A stretch of DNA of 64,000 nt from CAVXZE01 sp963766175. Its GTDB lineage: Bacteria > Myxococcota_A > UBA9160 > UBA6930. A program made the position numbers and the translations under genes. This document shows, piece after piece, positions 34,385 to 43,457 of the stretch. The notes below the pieces were generated by a model. That model was not told the DNA's origin. It was given only the letters and a program-made list of their open reading frames with translations, and did not search any database. Every line of letters begins with the position of its first letter. The stretch's first letter is position 1. The stretch spans positions 166,551 through 230,550 of the forward strand of contig CAVXZE010000013.1 in the NCBI GenBank assembly GCA_963766175.1, given 5' to 3'.

Positions 34385-34744
34385 TCAGGCGGCGGCTTCG
34401 TCCGACCCACTGCACGCGACCCACGACTGTTCGAAGAAGTCGGCGAGTGAGCGGACGACGTCGGGATCGATCCAGCAATGGATGTTCTGTCCGCGGCGCT
34501 CGACTCGGATCAGCCCGGCCTGGCGAAGCTCCTTGATGTGATGGGAGACGGTCGAGGGCGCGAGGTCGAGACCTCGGCCGAGCTCGCCCACGCAGCGGCG
34601 CATGGCCTGCTCGTCGCTGCCGCAGCTGGTCCCCGTCTCGCAGCAGAGCGCGAGCTGTCGAAAGATCTGCAGCCGGCCAGGGTTCGACAGGGCCTTGAGT
34701 CTCGTCGCGAGCAGCTCTATATCGTTATTCTTCGAAATCGACAT
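34385..34744 (-). CDS. arsR: ArsR/SmtB family repressor
   Basis: 119-residue winged-helix repressor. LATRLKALSNPGRLQIFRQL is the family opening, LDLAPSTVSHHIKELRQAGLIRVERRGQNIHCWID the recognition helix and wing. Candidate metal ligands are CCETGTSC and RRCVGEL near the first helices, an arrangement different from the E. coli ELCVC motif. It presumably represses itself and arsM, which starts ten bases downstream. A perfect AT-rich inverted repeat overlaps its start codon. Metal specificity is inferred from the arsM partner. Confidence 0.9.
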   Translation of the reverse strand: MSISKNNDIELLATRLKALSNPGRLQIFRQLALCCETGTSCGSDEQAMRRCVGELGRGLDLAPSTVSHHIKELRQAGLIRVERRGQNIHCWIDPDVVRSLADFFEQSWVACSGSDEAAA

Positions 34745-34756
34745 ATTTAGAAATAT
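34743..34756 (-). promoter_or_regulatory. candidate ArsR operator
   Basis: ATATTTAGAAATAT has arms ATATTT/AAATAT around a two-base centre. It overlaps the arsR start codon and stands out as an AT-rich block in high-GC DNA. ArsR/SmtB operators are typically such short AT-rich inverted repeats. Confidence 0.5.
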
Positions 34757-34858
34757 AGAACATTCTGCCGACCTGTAAACCCCCCTTCCTTGCTCTCCGA
34801 AGCAAGGTCCTAAGTAGCTGCTATTACTTAGTATTTTTCAGATAGATCCATTGCGCAA

Positions 34859-35383
34859 TCAGACTGATGCAACGACCTCCAAGGGCTCGCCGGTCAGCTT
34901 GTCCGCGGCCTCCTTCACGATGCCCGCCGGCTTCTCCTTCACGGTCAGGGCGATCTCCACGGCCGGGCGGATCTCCTCGTTGGTGGCACCTGCCGCTCTC
35001 AGTTCCCGGACCACCGTCTCGAGGCAGGAAACGCAGTTGCCCGCCACGGCGGCCCCGACAGCGATCAGCATGCCGGTCTTGTCGGCCTTCAGGGTCTCCA
35101 TCTCGTCCTGGCCGCACCGTTCCGGGATTTCCCTATTCAGGAAGCTCGTGCCCGCCAGGACATCGGCGGCCTCTCTCATGATGTCGGCTTCTCTGTCCTT
35201 CACGTACTGGCCGATCTCCACCGCCCTGCGGATCTCGGCATCCGGGACCCCGATCTCGATGAGATTGGGAATCACATGGTTCAGGCACGGCTCGCAGCTG
35301 GCGGCCATCGCGGAGCCGGCTGCCACCAGCATGATCCGCTTGTAGTTCTCGTCCTTCTGCATCTTATCGGCCGGACATTCCAT
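34859..35383 (-). CDS. tandem CMD-fold protein with two CX2C sites
   Basis: 174 residues from ATG 35383 (AAGGAG seven bases ahead). Two similar ~80-residue CMD/AhpD-fold units lie in series: ASCEPCLNHVIPNLIEIGVPDAEIRRAVEIG and GNCVSCLETVVRELRAAGATNEEIRPAVEIA, each with a CX2C redox pair. Each is followed by a conserved VK-x-[DR]-[EK]-x helix. Proteins of this kind are thiol-dependent peroxidase-like or reductase-like. It lies upstream of arsR on the same strand with a 114-base gap containing the operator; arsenic genes often neighbour thiol-redox proteins, so a role in arsenic or oxidative stress is plausible but unproven. Confidence 0.85.
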   Translation of the reverse strand: MECPADKMQKDENYKRIMLVAAGSAMAASCEPCLNHVIPNLIEIGVPDAEIRRAVEIGQYVKDREADIMREAADVLAGTSFLNREIPERCGQDEMETLKADKTGMLIAVGAAVAGNCVSCLETVVRELRAAGATNEEIRPAVEIALTVKEKPAGIVKEAADKLTGEPLEVVASV

Positions 35384-35470
35384 GGCTGTCTCCTTCGTCT
35401 CGCGGCTGTGGGCGCGTGGTGTTTCTGTTGCTTGGACGAAACAGCAGCGCAAAGCGTTACACCTCGCGCC

Positions 35471-36723
35471 CTGTCTGTTCTCAAAACTCGTCCACGGAAC
35501 CGATCGACGCATTCGGGTGAATCGGAGAGCACCCTACGCCGCCTTCGCCCAGACGTACCGGTGGTGAAGACCGCCGACACGGGGCAAGGAGACGACCCTG
35601 GCAGTAGGGGAGGGTCGGGTTTCGATGGGACGACCCTCGGGTGAGTCTCCGAGGCGGGTGTGGACCCGCTCGGCGTTGTAGTAGGCGAGGTAATCAGCGA
35701 GCAGACGCCTGAGATGGCGTTCGCCGAAGACGATCACGTGATCGAGAAGCTCTCTTCGACAGATTCCCACCCACCGCTCGGCGATCGCGTTCTGACAGGG
35801 GCTGCGGTAGGCCGTGCGCACGGGATCAATCCCAAAACCCCGGATCGCAGCCATGACTTCCGCGGAGAAGATCGAGTCGCAGTCGAGAAGGAGGAGCGAG
35901 GGGCGCGATCGGAAGGGAAGGCCTCCCGAAGCTGCTGGATCACCCAACGGGCGCTGGGATTCGTCGTCACATTGAAGTGGATCAGCCTTCGGCGCCCGTG
36001 ATCGATGACGAACCAGACGTACAACAGCTGGAAGCTCAGGGTGGGGACGATGCAGAAGTCCATCGCCGCGATGGCGTCCTGGTGATTTCGGAGGAACGTC
36101 ATCCAGCGCTGGCGACGGCCCGGATCCGGCGGGCGTTTCGGGAGATATCGCGAGACCGTCGCCAAGCCGATGGCGATGCCGAGCTTCGAGAGCTCGCACT
36201 GGATCTTCCGCGCCCCCCAGCCGTTCTCGAACGCAAGGCGGGGGATCAGCTCTCGCACTTCCTGCGGGACGCGCGGCCGCCCGGGCCCGCGTCGGGAAAG
36301 GGCTCGCCAGTAGAGGCGGAAGCCCTTGCGATGCCAGCGGATCACGGTCTCGGGCTTGACGATGACCAGTACTTCCTTCCAGCGAGACCAGAGCTGGTGG
36401 AGTGCGACCCAGAAGGCGCGATCAAGGGAGCTGAGTCTCGGCGTCGGTCGCGCTTGGGCGTAGGTGGCGAGCTGCTGGCGAATGGCAAGTTCGACGATCA
36501 CCTGCTCCCTGCGATTTCGGAAGAACGCCAGCACACAGCGAGGCAGTAGCGTCGCGAAGCGGAGCAGAGGCTGCATGGCACGCGGGATTCTGCACGATGT
36601 CTCGCCTCTGCACGAGTCTGATTCTCGGCTCAGCTTTGGAGTATCATCGGCGGTTGGACGAGCGGAGGCGGGAAAAAGAATAGCTCAGCAGTTCCGCGGC
36701 GGACCGATATTGAGCACCCACAG
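35471..36723 (-). mobile_element. IS family 'IS-C', 1253 bp, frameshifted copy
   Basis: Ends are CTGTCTGTTCTCAA (35471) and, reversed, CTGTGGGTGCTCAA ending at 36723, weakly inverted-repeated. Partial copies occur at 49122-49661 and 43231-43338. It lies directly ahead of a URO-D gene. Confidence 0.75.
35534..36576 (-). pseudogene. IS-C integrase-type transposase, one-base frameshift
   Basis: Translation from 36576 gives helix-turn-helix and linker (VIVKPETVIRWHRKGFRLYW), GPGRPRVPQEVRELI, and the core with first Asp (AAMDFCIVPT). Near 35894 a single A (minus strand) is missing relative to the copy at 49.3 kb (CGCTACCTCC against CGCTCCTCC), which throws the frame. The remainder continues in another frame with DCDSIFSAEV (second Asp) and the Glu region ERWVGICRRELLDHV. 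Restoring one base would rejoin ~345 codons. Confidence 0.85.
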
Positions 36724-36727
36724 GGAG

Positions 36728-37969
36728 ATGACCTTGTTCAACCAGAGGGATCTGGCGACGGTCCGGAAATTGGCGTCACGCATTGCAGAGATCGCCGCGC
36801 TGCCGGTGCAGGAAGAGAAGAAGGAGATGTGGCGCAAGCTCAACGCCCTTGAACCCCTCCGGCCGATGGTCATGATCGACCAGATCTGCTGGAACGAGAT
36901 GAACATCGATGATGAGCTGTCCCTGAGCTGCACGGAAGTCATCTGCCGAGGGTTCGAAGATCATCTCCGACGCATTCTGTACCAGTGGAAGCACTGCCCC
37001 GTCGATATGGTGGTCGAGCCCTTCGTACGGATCGGCAAAGTGATTCGCAATACCGGTTTCGGCATGATCGCCCACGAGGAGATTTCCGTGCCCGATCCGA
37101 CCAACGAGATCGTGGGCCACAGGTACGAGAACCAGCTTCGGACCGAGGACGATCTGGAGAAGATCCGCATTCCCGAAGTCAGTCACGACGCGGAAACGAC
37201 CGATCGCCTCACCGAGATCGCACACGAGCTGTTCGACGGTTTGCTCGAAGTCCGCCCCTTGGGTGCCGAGCCGTACCTCTCCCTTTGGGACCCCATCGCG
37301 ACCTGGATGGGTGTGGAGAACGCACTCTACGCCTTGATGGACAAGCCCGATTTCGTGCATCGCCTCCTGGACCGCATGACGAACGGCTACCTCAGCATGC
37401 TCGATCAGCTCGAGGAGCAGGGGCTCCTCTGCGAGCCCCAGAGCCTGATCCACTGTACGGGCGCCTACACGGACGAGCTCCCGGCATCGGACTACGACCC
37501 GCAGAAGCCGAGGACCAAGGACATCTGGATGTACGGGCTGGCGCAGATGCTCTCCACCGTCTCACCCGAGATGTTCAGAGAATTCGAGGTGGACTACACC
37601 GCTCGCCTGTGTGAGCGTTTCGGCCTGGTCTACTACGGTTGTTGCGATCCGCTGGACGGCAAGATGAACGAGGTCCGGATGCTTCCCAACGTCCGCAAGG
37701 TCTCCATGAGCCCGTGGGTGAAGAAGGAACGCGGTGCAGCGGAGATCGGTGGCGACTTCGTCTACTCCTGCAAGCCCAACCCGGCCTTTCTGGCGATGGA
37801 CCAGTTCCACCCGGAGCAGGTCCGGGCGGATCTGACGGAGACTCGGGCAGTCTGCGAAGAGAACGGCTGCCCGCTTGAGATCATCCTGAAGGACATCAGC
37901 ACAGTGCGCTACCAGCCGGAACGGCTATTCGAGTGGGCGCGCGTCGCGATGCAGGTGGTGGGAGGGTAG
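36728..37969 (+). CDS. URO-D family protein, divergent paralog 3
   Basis: 413 residues. The opening VRKLASRIAEIAALPVQEEKKEMWRKLNAL followed by RPMVMIDQICWNEM marks a distinct URO-D-like subfamily common in corrinoid-related and anaerobic catabolic gene sets. The metal region is YYGCCDPLDGKM, with paired Cys in place of HSCG; a later ISTVRYQP forms the end. ATG 36728 abuts its GGGAG; TTG 36734 has better spacing (six bases) and may be the true start. IS-C ends four bases upstream, so the native promoter may be displaced. The GH78 gene follows 127 bases later. Substrate unknown. Confidence 0.83.
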   Translation: MTLFNQRDLATVRKLASRIAEIAALPVQEEKKEMWRKLNALEPLRPMVMIDQICWNEMNIDDELSLSCTEVICRGFEDHLRRILYQWKHCPVDMVVEPFVRIGKVIRNTGFGMIAHEEISVPDPTNEIVGHRYENQLRTEDDLEKIRIPEVSHDAETTDRLTEIAHELFDGLLEVRPLGAEPYLSLWDPIATWMGVENALYALMDKPDFVHRLLDRMTNGYLSMLDQLEEQGLLCEPQSLIHCTGAYTDELPASDYDPQKPRTKDIWMYGLAQMLSTVSPEMFREFEVDYTARLCERFGLVYYGCCDPLDGKMNEVRMLPNVRKVSMSPWVKKERGAAEIGGDFVYSCKPNPAFLAMDQFHPEQVRADLTETRAVCEENGCPLEIILKDISTVRYQPERLFEWARVAMQVVGG

Positions 37970-38096
37970 GAGGCGGACGTCCTCGCGGCGATGCTCCTTG
38001 CCTGGCGACGGAGTCGAGCAGGCTCCGGCTAGGATTCCGTGCCGGGCCTCGCCGTGCGCGTCGCGTCGGGGCGTGGACGCAGCAGGGGTAGACGAT

Positions 38097-40457
38097 ATGA
38101 CGAATCGCACCGCCAGAAAGAGCACGGCGACCATCTTCTTCCGTCGCGCTCGCCCGGTCTGGATCAGGGGGCTGGAGCGCGAGATGAACTGCCATCTCGG
38201 CTTCCGCGCAGTCATCGAGGCGACACCCCGGGAGACCACTGAATGCGCGCTCCGGGTCACCGCGTGCAGTTTCTACAAGGCGTTCGTAAACGGTCGCTTC
38301 CTCGCTCACGGTCCGGCCAGGGGGCCAGAAGGCCACTTCCGTGTCGACAGCGTCCCCATCGAGCCGTCGCTGCTGAAGCGCGGGAGCAACGTCGTGGCAA
38401 TCGAGGTCAATGCCTACAACGTCAACAGCTACTGCGTTCTCGATCACCCGGGGTTCCTGCAGGCAGAGGTGGAGTTCGACGGCGCGATTGCCGCGGCGAC
38501 GGGCAGTCGGGGATTGGCCTTCGAAGGTTTCAGGCTTGCCGAGCGCGTGCGGCGCGTTCCCCGCTACAGCTTCCAGCGGGGATTCTCCGAGGTCTACCGC
38601 CTGAAGCCCTCGTCGAGACAGTGGCGCAGGTCGGCCGCAGCCTCCAGAGGAGCGCAGAAGCTCACGGCCGTTGCGGTGGGGGGGCATCTGTCCCGCCGGG
38701 TGGAGCTCCCGACCTACCATTGTAGCCAGCCCGCGCACCACGTCGCGCAGGGAGCGCTCGAGACCGGCGTCGCGGTGGAATCGCTCTGGAAGGACCGGTC
38801 GTTCACGAATATAGGCGAGGCGTTCCGGTCGTTCCCCGAGAACGAGCTGGAAGCGACACCGTCGCTCGACATCCAGTACACGCGCGCCCGACTCGAACCC
38901 GACGTCAGGCCGTACGATCCCGGCGACCGGATCCCGCTTCGGGAAAGGCGTTGTCACATTCTTGACTTCGGCCGCAACCTCACCGGTTTCATCGGAGCAC
39001 ACGTCGTGGTGCGGCGTCCGACACGCCTCTGGCTGACATTCGACGAGATCCTGGGGGAGAACCGCGATGTCAGCTTCAACCGGCTGGAGGCCATCAGTCT
39101 GGTCGAATACCGCCTCGCGGCCGGCACCTACGACCTGGAGTCGTTCGAGCCCTACACGTTCAGATACCTGAGGCTTACGGTGGTCGAGGGCGACTGCGAG
39201 GTGGCATCACCGTATGTTCGCCTGCATGAGTCGCCTTCGTGCCGGGCCACCTTTGCGTCTTCCGACACCGATCTCAACCGCCTCTTCTCCGCAGCCGAGG
39301 CGACGTTCGCGCAGAACGCGGTCGACGTGCTCATGGACTGCCCGTCACGCGAACGGGCCGGGTGGCTGTGCGATTCGTTCTTCTCGTCGCGGGTGGCCTA
39401 CGACCTGACCGGTCACACCGAGATCGAGAAGCTGTTCCTCGAGAACTACCTGCTGCCGCGGCGGTTCGCAAACCTGCCGTCGGGCATGATTGCGATGTGC
39501 TACCCAGCCGATCATCTCGACGGCATCTTCATCCCGCAGTGGAGTCTGTGGTTCCTGCTGCAGCTCGAGGAGTACTGGCAGCGCAGCGGAGATCGCGATT
39601 TGGTGCGCCGCATGCGCCCGCGGGTGAACAGACTGCTCGGCTGGTTCAGGCAGTACCGCAATGGAGATGGGCTTCTCGAGAAGCTTCCCTCGTGGAATTT
39701 CATCGAGTGGTCGAACGCGAACCTGTTCGTGCATGATGTCCACTACCCGACCAACATGCTGTACGCGGCGGGGCTCGAAGCCACGGAGAGGCTGTACGGC
39801 CTGAACGATGCGGCGCGTGACGCGGGAAGGATCCGCGCGACGGTCGCGGCGCAGTCGTGGGACGGGGAGTTCTTCGTCGACAATGCCGTGAGAAGCGGCG
39901 ACGGCAGCCTGGAAGTCACGCGCAACCGCACCGAGGTGTGCCAGTACTACGCGTTCTACTTCGGGATGGCCACACCCGAGACGCACTCCGAATTGTGGCG
40001 GAAGCTGACCACAAAGTTCGGCCCGGACCGGCGCCGCAGCGGCGCGCATCCGGACATCCACTTCGCCAACGCCTTCGTGGGCAACTACCTGCGGATGGAA
40101 CTGCTCTCGCGGTACGGTCTGTTCGAGCAGGAGCGGCGAGAGATCGCGGGGTTCTTCCGGAACATGGCCGAGACGACCGGAACCCTCTGGGAGAACATGG
40201 AGAGCAGCGCGAGCTGCAACCACGGGTTTGCCTCGCACGTCGCCCGCTGGATTCTGCGCGACATTCTGGGGGTGGTCCAGATCGACCAGGTCAACAGGAT
40301 CGTCACTGTCAGAGCGCCGCAGGTCAGCCTCGACTTCTGCGAGGCCCGCCTGCCGGTGGCCGATGGCGGGTTCGTGCGGACGCGTTGGCAGAAGGACAGC
40401 GGAGGGGTCCGGGCCGAGACGGAGGTACCGGCAGGGTATCGCCTGGAGCAGGGGTAG
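38097..40457 (+). CDS. alpha-L-rhamnosidase-like enzyme, GH78-type
   Basis: 786 residues from ATG 38097 (AGGGG nine bases ahead). The N-terminal beta-sandwich begins RRARPVWIRGLEREMNCHLGFRAV. The (alpha/alpha)6 barrel has the GH78 signature DCPSRERAGWLCDSFFSS near residue 415, where the first Glu is a general-acid candidate. A later W-x-x-W-x-Y region (SWNFIEWS) and the C-terminal beta domain ending RVEVPAGYRLE-like sequence also fit. No signal peptide, so intracellular action on imported rhamnosides is likely. It lies downstream of a URO-D gene in the same direction. GH78 enzymes free rhamnose from flavonoids and pectins. Confidence 0.8.
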   Translation: MTNRTARKSTATIFFRRARPVWIRGLEREMNCHLGFRAVIEATPRETTECALRVTACSFYKAFVNGRFLAHGPARGPEGHFRVDSVPIEPSLLKRGSNVVAIEVNAYNVNSYCVLDHPGFLQAEVEFDGAIAAATGSRGLAFEGFRLAERVRRVPRYSFQRGFSEVYRLKPSSRQWRRSAAASRGAQKLTAVAVGGHLSRRVELPTYHCSQPAHHVAQGALETGVAVESLWKDRSFTNIGEAFRSFPENELEATPSLDIQYTRARLEPDVRPYDPGDRIPLRERRCHILDFGRNLTGFIGAHVVVRRPTRLWLTFDEILGENRDVSFNRLEAISLVEYRLAAGTYDLESFEPYTFRYLRLTVVEGDCEVASPYVRLHESPSCRATFASSDTDLNRLFSAAEATFAQNAVDVLMDCPSRERAGWLCDSFFSSRVAYDLTGHTEIEKLFLENYLLPRRFANLPSGMIAMCYPADHLDGIFIPQWSLWFLLQLEEYWQRSGDRDLVRRMRPRVNRLLGWFRQYRNGDGLLEKLPSWNFIEWSNANLFVHDVHYPTNMLYAAGLEATERLYGLNDAARDAGRIRATVAAQSWDGEFFVDNAVRSGDGSLEVTRNRTEVCQYYAFYFGMATPETHSELWRKLTTKFGPDRRRSGAHPDIHFANAFVGNYLRMELLSRYGLFEQERREIAGFFRNMAETTGTLWENMESSASCNHGFASHVARWILRDILGVVQIDQVNRIVTVRAPQVSLDFCEARLPVADGGFVRTRWQKDSGGVRAETEVPAGYRLEQG

Positions 40458-40530
40458 CGCCGGCCGGGACCTATTGCCGGAAGGATCGCCCGCATGGCAG
40501 AAGGGGCGCAGAGCCGGAGGATTCGCCCTG

Positions 40531-41972
40531 CTGCATCTCAGGACATTCCGCATTCCGCCCGCTGCAATTGCGACGCCCCAAGATCATGACCTTCTACACA
40601 GACGCCACAGGTCGCCATCCGGTTTGCCTTCATTCGCTCCTGGCGGGCCCTCACCCGCGCGGCGGCAAGATCGATGAACACCGGGTCCCCGTTGCCGAAG
40701 TAGATCTCGTCAGGTGTCTGACCATTGAATGCCGCATGGGGCATGGTCTCATTGTGCGCCCTCACGTAGAGCGCGATGAGGCGCCGTAGCGTTGCCGCAT
40801 TGTCCAGGTTGTGCAGATATAGCCATGCGTGCCTCAAGGATCGCCAGAAAGCCTCGATCATCGAGTTGGAGAAGCTCACTTCGACCTGCGCCAGGATACG
40901 CCTCAAACCCTCGGCGTCGAGCAGAGCGTCGACGTTCCCGTTCACATTCTCCGTGCCCGAGTCAGCCATCACGGTGGTGTCGACCAGACGCCAGCCCAGG
41001 TGACGGCCGGCCTCCAACAGGATCCGGCATGTCCCGCCGGCACCCAGTCGCTCCTCCAGGGTCCACGCCAGGATCCGCCTTGAGAAGTTATCGATCACTG
41101 CGTGAAGGTAGGCCCTGGTGCCATCGAGCAACTTGATGATGGTGACGTCAATGTGCCACAGTTCGTTCGGGGCGTTGGCACGGATGCCCACCTTGGGCTT
41201 CGCTGGGTAGAGACGGCGGCGCGGTCTTCGCCACCCGCCCTCTCGCACCAGCCGAGACCACGTCGACGGCGACGCGACCACTCTTCCGACACGCTGCGCA
41301 TACAATGCGAGTCCTCGGAGCGACAAGTGGCGATGGTCATCGCTCTCGACCATTTCCTTCACGGATCGCACCTCGGCGGCTGTCAGTCGTGTCGGCTTGC
41401 TTCGCGGACAGCTGGATCGATCGTCAAGCTCGCATTGAGTCTCGGCGCGGCGCCAGCCGTGGTAGCGGGGCGGAGACAGGCGCGCGATCCGCAGTGCCGC
41501 ACTCAGCGGTATCACCCTACTCGCTCGCTCGATTCCCCGGAGCAGCGCCCGTTTCCCACTGCCTTCGGGAAGCCTCTCGTGGTCCAGCCGGCGCTCCGAT
41601 ACACGAGACATCGCGACCGGCAGGCCGACGATCGCGCCGAGCACAGCCGCTCGATGACGCAGTTCCTGCATCTCGGCCAGAAGCTCGGTCTTCTCAGCTG
41701 AGAGGAGATCACACGTGACGACATCGGGAATGCCCCGGTGAAGCCAGTTTCGAATCGTGGACCGAGGAATCTTCAGCTCAGGGAACAGGCCGGGATCGCC
41801 GGTCTCGCAGATCATTTCTCGAATGCGGTGGTCGTAGGTACGTCGAGTGCGGAGGGTCGCCATCACACCCGTATCGACAGATCCAGCAATCGGCGCGTAT
41901 CATAGAAAAGCTCAATGAATTCAAGGACGTCGCAGTTGCGACGCCTCCACTTCAGAATGTCCTGAGACGCAG
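40531..41972 (-). mobile_element. IS-B copy 2, 1442 bp, apparently intact
   Basis: Ends CTGCATCTCAGGACATTCCG at 40531 and, reversed, CTGCGTCTCAGGACATTCTG ending at 41972. A further half-terminus (AATGTCCTGAAACGCAG) follows at 41981-41997, suggesting insertion beside an older end. No clear target duplication. It is the only copy with an uninterrupted transposase and is the parent sequence of the 19.2-kb chimera. Confidence 0.88.
40538..41866 (-). CDS. IS-B transposase, intact
   Basis: 442-residue integrase-core transposase. N terminus: RRTYDHRIREMICETGDPGL and RSTIRNWLHRGIPDVV, a helix-turn-helix; then a helical middle (LLAEMQELRHRAAVLGAIVG). The core has Asp in HIDVTIIKLLDGTRAYL, Asp in MADSGTENVNG and Glu in SMIEAFWRSLRHAWLYL. 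ATG 41863 or GTG 41866 starts it. It could act in trans on the MITE-like derivatives at 30098 and 32439, which keep both ends. Confidence 0.9.
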   Translation of the reverse strand: MMATLRTRRTYDHRIREMICETGDPGLFPELKIPRSTIRNWLHRGIPDVVTCDLLSAEKTELLAEMQELRHRAAVLGAIVGLPVAMSRVSERRLDHERLPEGSGKRALLRGIERASRVIPLSAALRIARLSPPRYHGWRRAETQCELDDRSSCPRSKPTRLTAAEVRSVKEMVESDDHRHLSLRGLALYAQRVGRVVASPSTWSRLVREGGWRRPRRRLYPAKPKVGIRANAPNELWHIDVTIIKLLDGTRAYLHAVIDNFSRRILAWTLEERLGAGGTCRILLEAGRHLGWRLVDTTVMADSGTENVNGNVDALLDAEGLRRILAQVEVSFSNSMIEAFWRSLRHAWLYLHNLDNAATLRRLIALYVRAHNETMPHAAFNGQTPDEIYFGNGDPVFIDLAAARVRARQERMKANRMATCGVCVEGHDLGASQLQRAECGMS

Positions 41973-42143
41973 TTGTGCGCAATGTCCTGAAACGCAGCAG
42001 CGCAACATCTCGAGATTGAGGAGTTGCGATGGCTAAGAGTAGACGCCGACCGGCGGATCATGCGTTACGACCACCGATGCGTTCACCCGGCCGGCGTCAG
42101 ATCGCTGTGGCGGCCTCTGGTGTGGGTTGCTGGTTACAGCTGC

Positions 42144-43160
42144 TCAGCGTTTCTCAGCTACGATTCGCCAGTTCAAATCTGCAATTTTTGCCTTCTCTGC
42201 ATTCGTCCAGGCCTGCCCACCTGTTTGAAGTAATTCAAGCGATTGTTCGACCCACGGAGGCATAATACGAATCGCTTCAAGAGCTCTGATCACTCTTCGT
42301 GCTCGTAGCATCAAATCACGTTTTTGCTCACATATCGGCCAGGCTTCACTTTTTGAGGGCGCCGAAACAAGAATTTTGAAACCCGCTTTTTCCAAAGCAG
42401 CACAGACATCTGCCGGATACATCGAATGGGTGGCAGCCAGTGTTGGAAGATAAGTTTTATGAAGGGCTACATGCTCTTCGTTATTCCAATCAAAGTAAGG
42501 TGACAACAAATATTCCGAACACGCGTATCTAGCCCCAGACTTCAAGACTCGATACATCTCTTTCGCGTGGTCATCCAACTCCTCCTTTTTGAAGAAGGGC
42601 CAAACAGCCTGGATGGAGAAGCATCCATCGAAAAAGCATGACTCATACTCAAGCGGTTCGTGATGATTGCCAACTTTGAAATGGAGTCGATCGCTCATTT
42701 TGCATTCAGCGGCCCAGTCGATCGCGTTTTCAATTTGGTTCGGATCAATGTTGTAGCCGGATACCTGACCACCAGTCATGGTGGCGAAGTGGTGGGCAAT
42801 TCTTCCCCTTCCGCACCCCATATCTAGCAAGTGAGATGCTTTAGGATCCTGTAGATTCAGCTCCTTCAAGACAGCTTGTTCGCATAACAATTGATTACCG
42901 TACAAACCTTCAGATTCGTCTAGTTGTGGCGGGATGTAGAGTTTCTCCAAATCGAACACCGACAACATATTGTTCAACACTTTGTAGTAGGCTGCGACCG
43001 CTCTTGTTTCGTCTTCCGTCTTGGTTTCCTCACCATTTTGCATGCGCTGAAAGAACTCATAAGCGTCAATGCAGCCTTGCTTGTCTTCATCAGACAAGGT
43101 TATCAAGCGCTTGATCCCAATAAGTGAGGTCTTAATTCTGTACCAATTCATTTTATGCAT
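42144..43160 (-). CDS. class I SAM methyltransferase, sterol-methyltransferase-like, low G+C
   Basis: 338 residues. SAM motif I is LLDMGCGRGRIAHHF, then GYNIDPNQIENAIDWA, FFDGCFSIQAVWPFF and RVLKSGARYACSEYLL. The segment before motif I (LYIPPQLDESEGLYGNQLLCEQAVLK) and the 'N-I-D-x-x-Q' loop recall sterol C-24 methyltransferase relatives, especially forms I associate with microalgae. G+C content is clearly below the surroundings, with many AAA, AAT and TTT codons. No sterol-synthesis gene is near. Methyl acceptor unknown. Likely horizontally acquired; the eukaryotic source is inference from remembered pattern. Confidence 0.75.
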   Translation of the reverse strand: MHKMNWYRIKTSLIGIKRLITLSDEDKQGCIDAYEFFQRMQNGEETKTEDETRAVAAYYKVLNNMLSVFDLEKLYIPPQLDESEGLYGNQLLCEQAVLKELNLQDPKASHLLDMGCGRGRIAHHFATMTGGQVSGYNIDPNQIENAIDWAAECKMSDRLHFKVGNHHEPLEYESCFFDGCFSIQAVWPFFKKEELDDHAKEMYRVLKSGARYACSEYLLSPYFDWNNEEHVALHKTYLPTLAATHSMYPADVCAALEKAGFKILVSAPSKSEAWPICEQKRDLMLRARRVIRALEAIRIMPPWVEQSLELLQTGGQAWTNAEKAKIADLNWRIVAEKR

Positions 43161-43230
43161 CTCTTAGTTGCGCAAGTCGACAATCCGAAGGATGGTAACT
43201 TAAAAGTAAGTCCTCGGTATAAACGGCTCA

Positions 43231-43338
43231 CAGTCTGATTCTTGGGTCAGGTCTAGAGTATCATCTGCGGTTGGACGAGTAGAGGCGGGGAGGAGAAGGC
43301 TCAGGAGTTTCGCGGAGAACCGATTTCGAGGACCCACA
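43231..43338 (-). repeat. solo end of IS-C
   Basis: Starts at CAGTCTGATTCTTGGG and ends GAGGACCCACA; it parallels 36610-36723 and 49550-49661 but is more diverged. No transposase sequence remains. It separates the low-GC methyltransferase from the oxidase gene. Confidence 0.65.
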
Positions 43339-43457
43339 CCCGGAGCCCGCCGCGCGGCGTCACAGACGGCGCTACGCAATCGCGGGAGGGGCTGGTCGGG
43401 GCAGCGCTGATCGCGAGGATCGCCGGCGTCCTGTTGAGCCGGTGACGGAGGTCGAAG

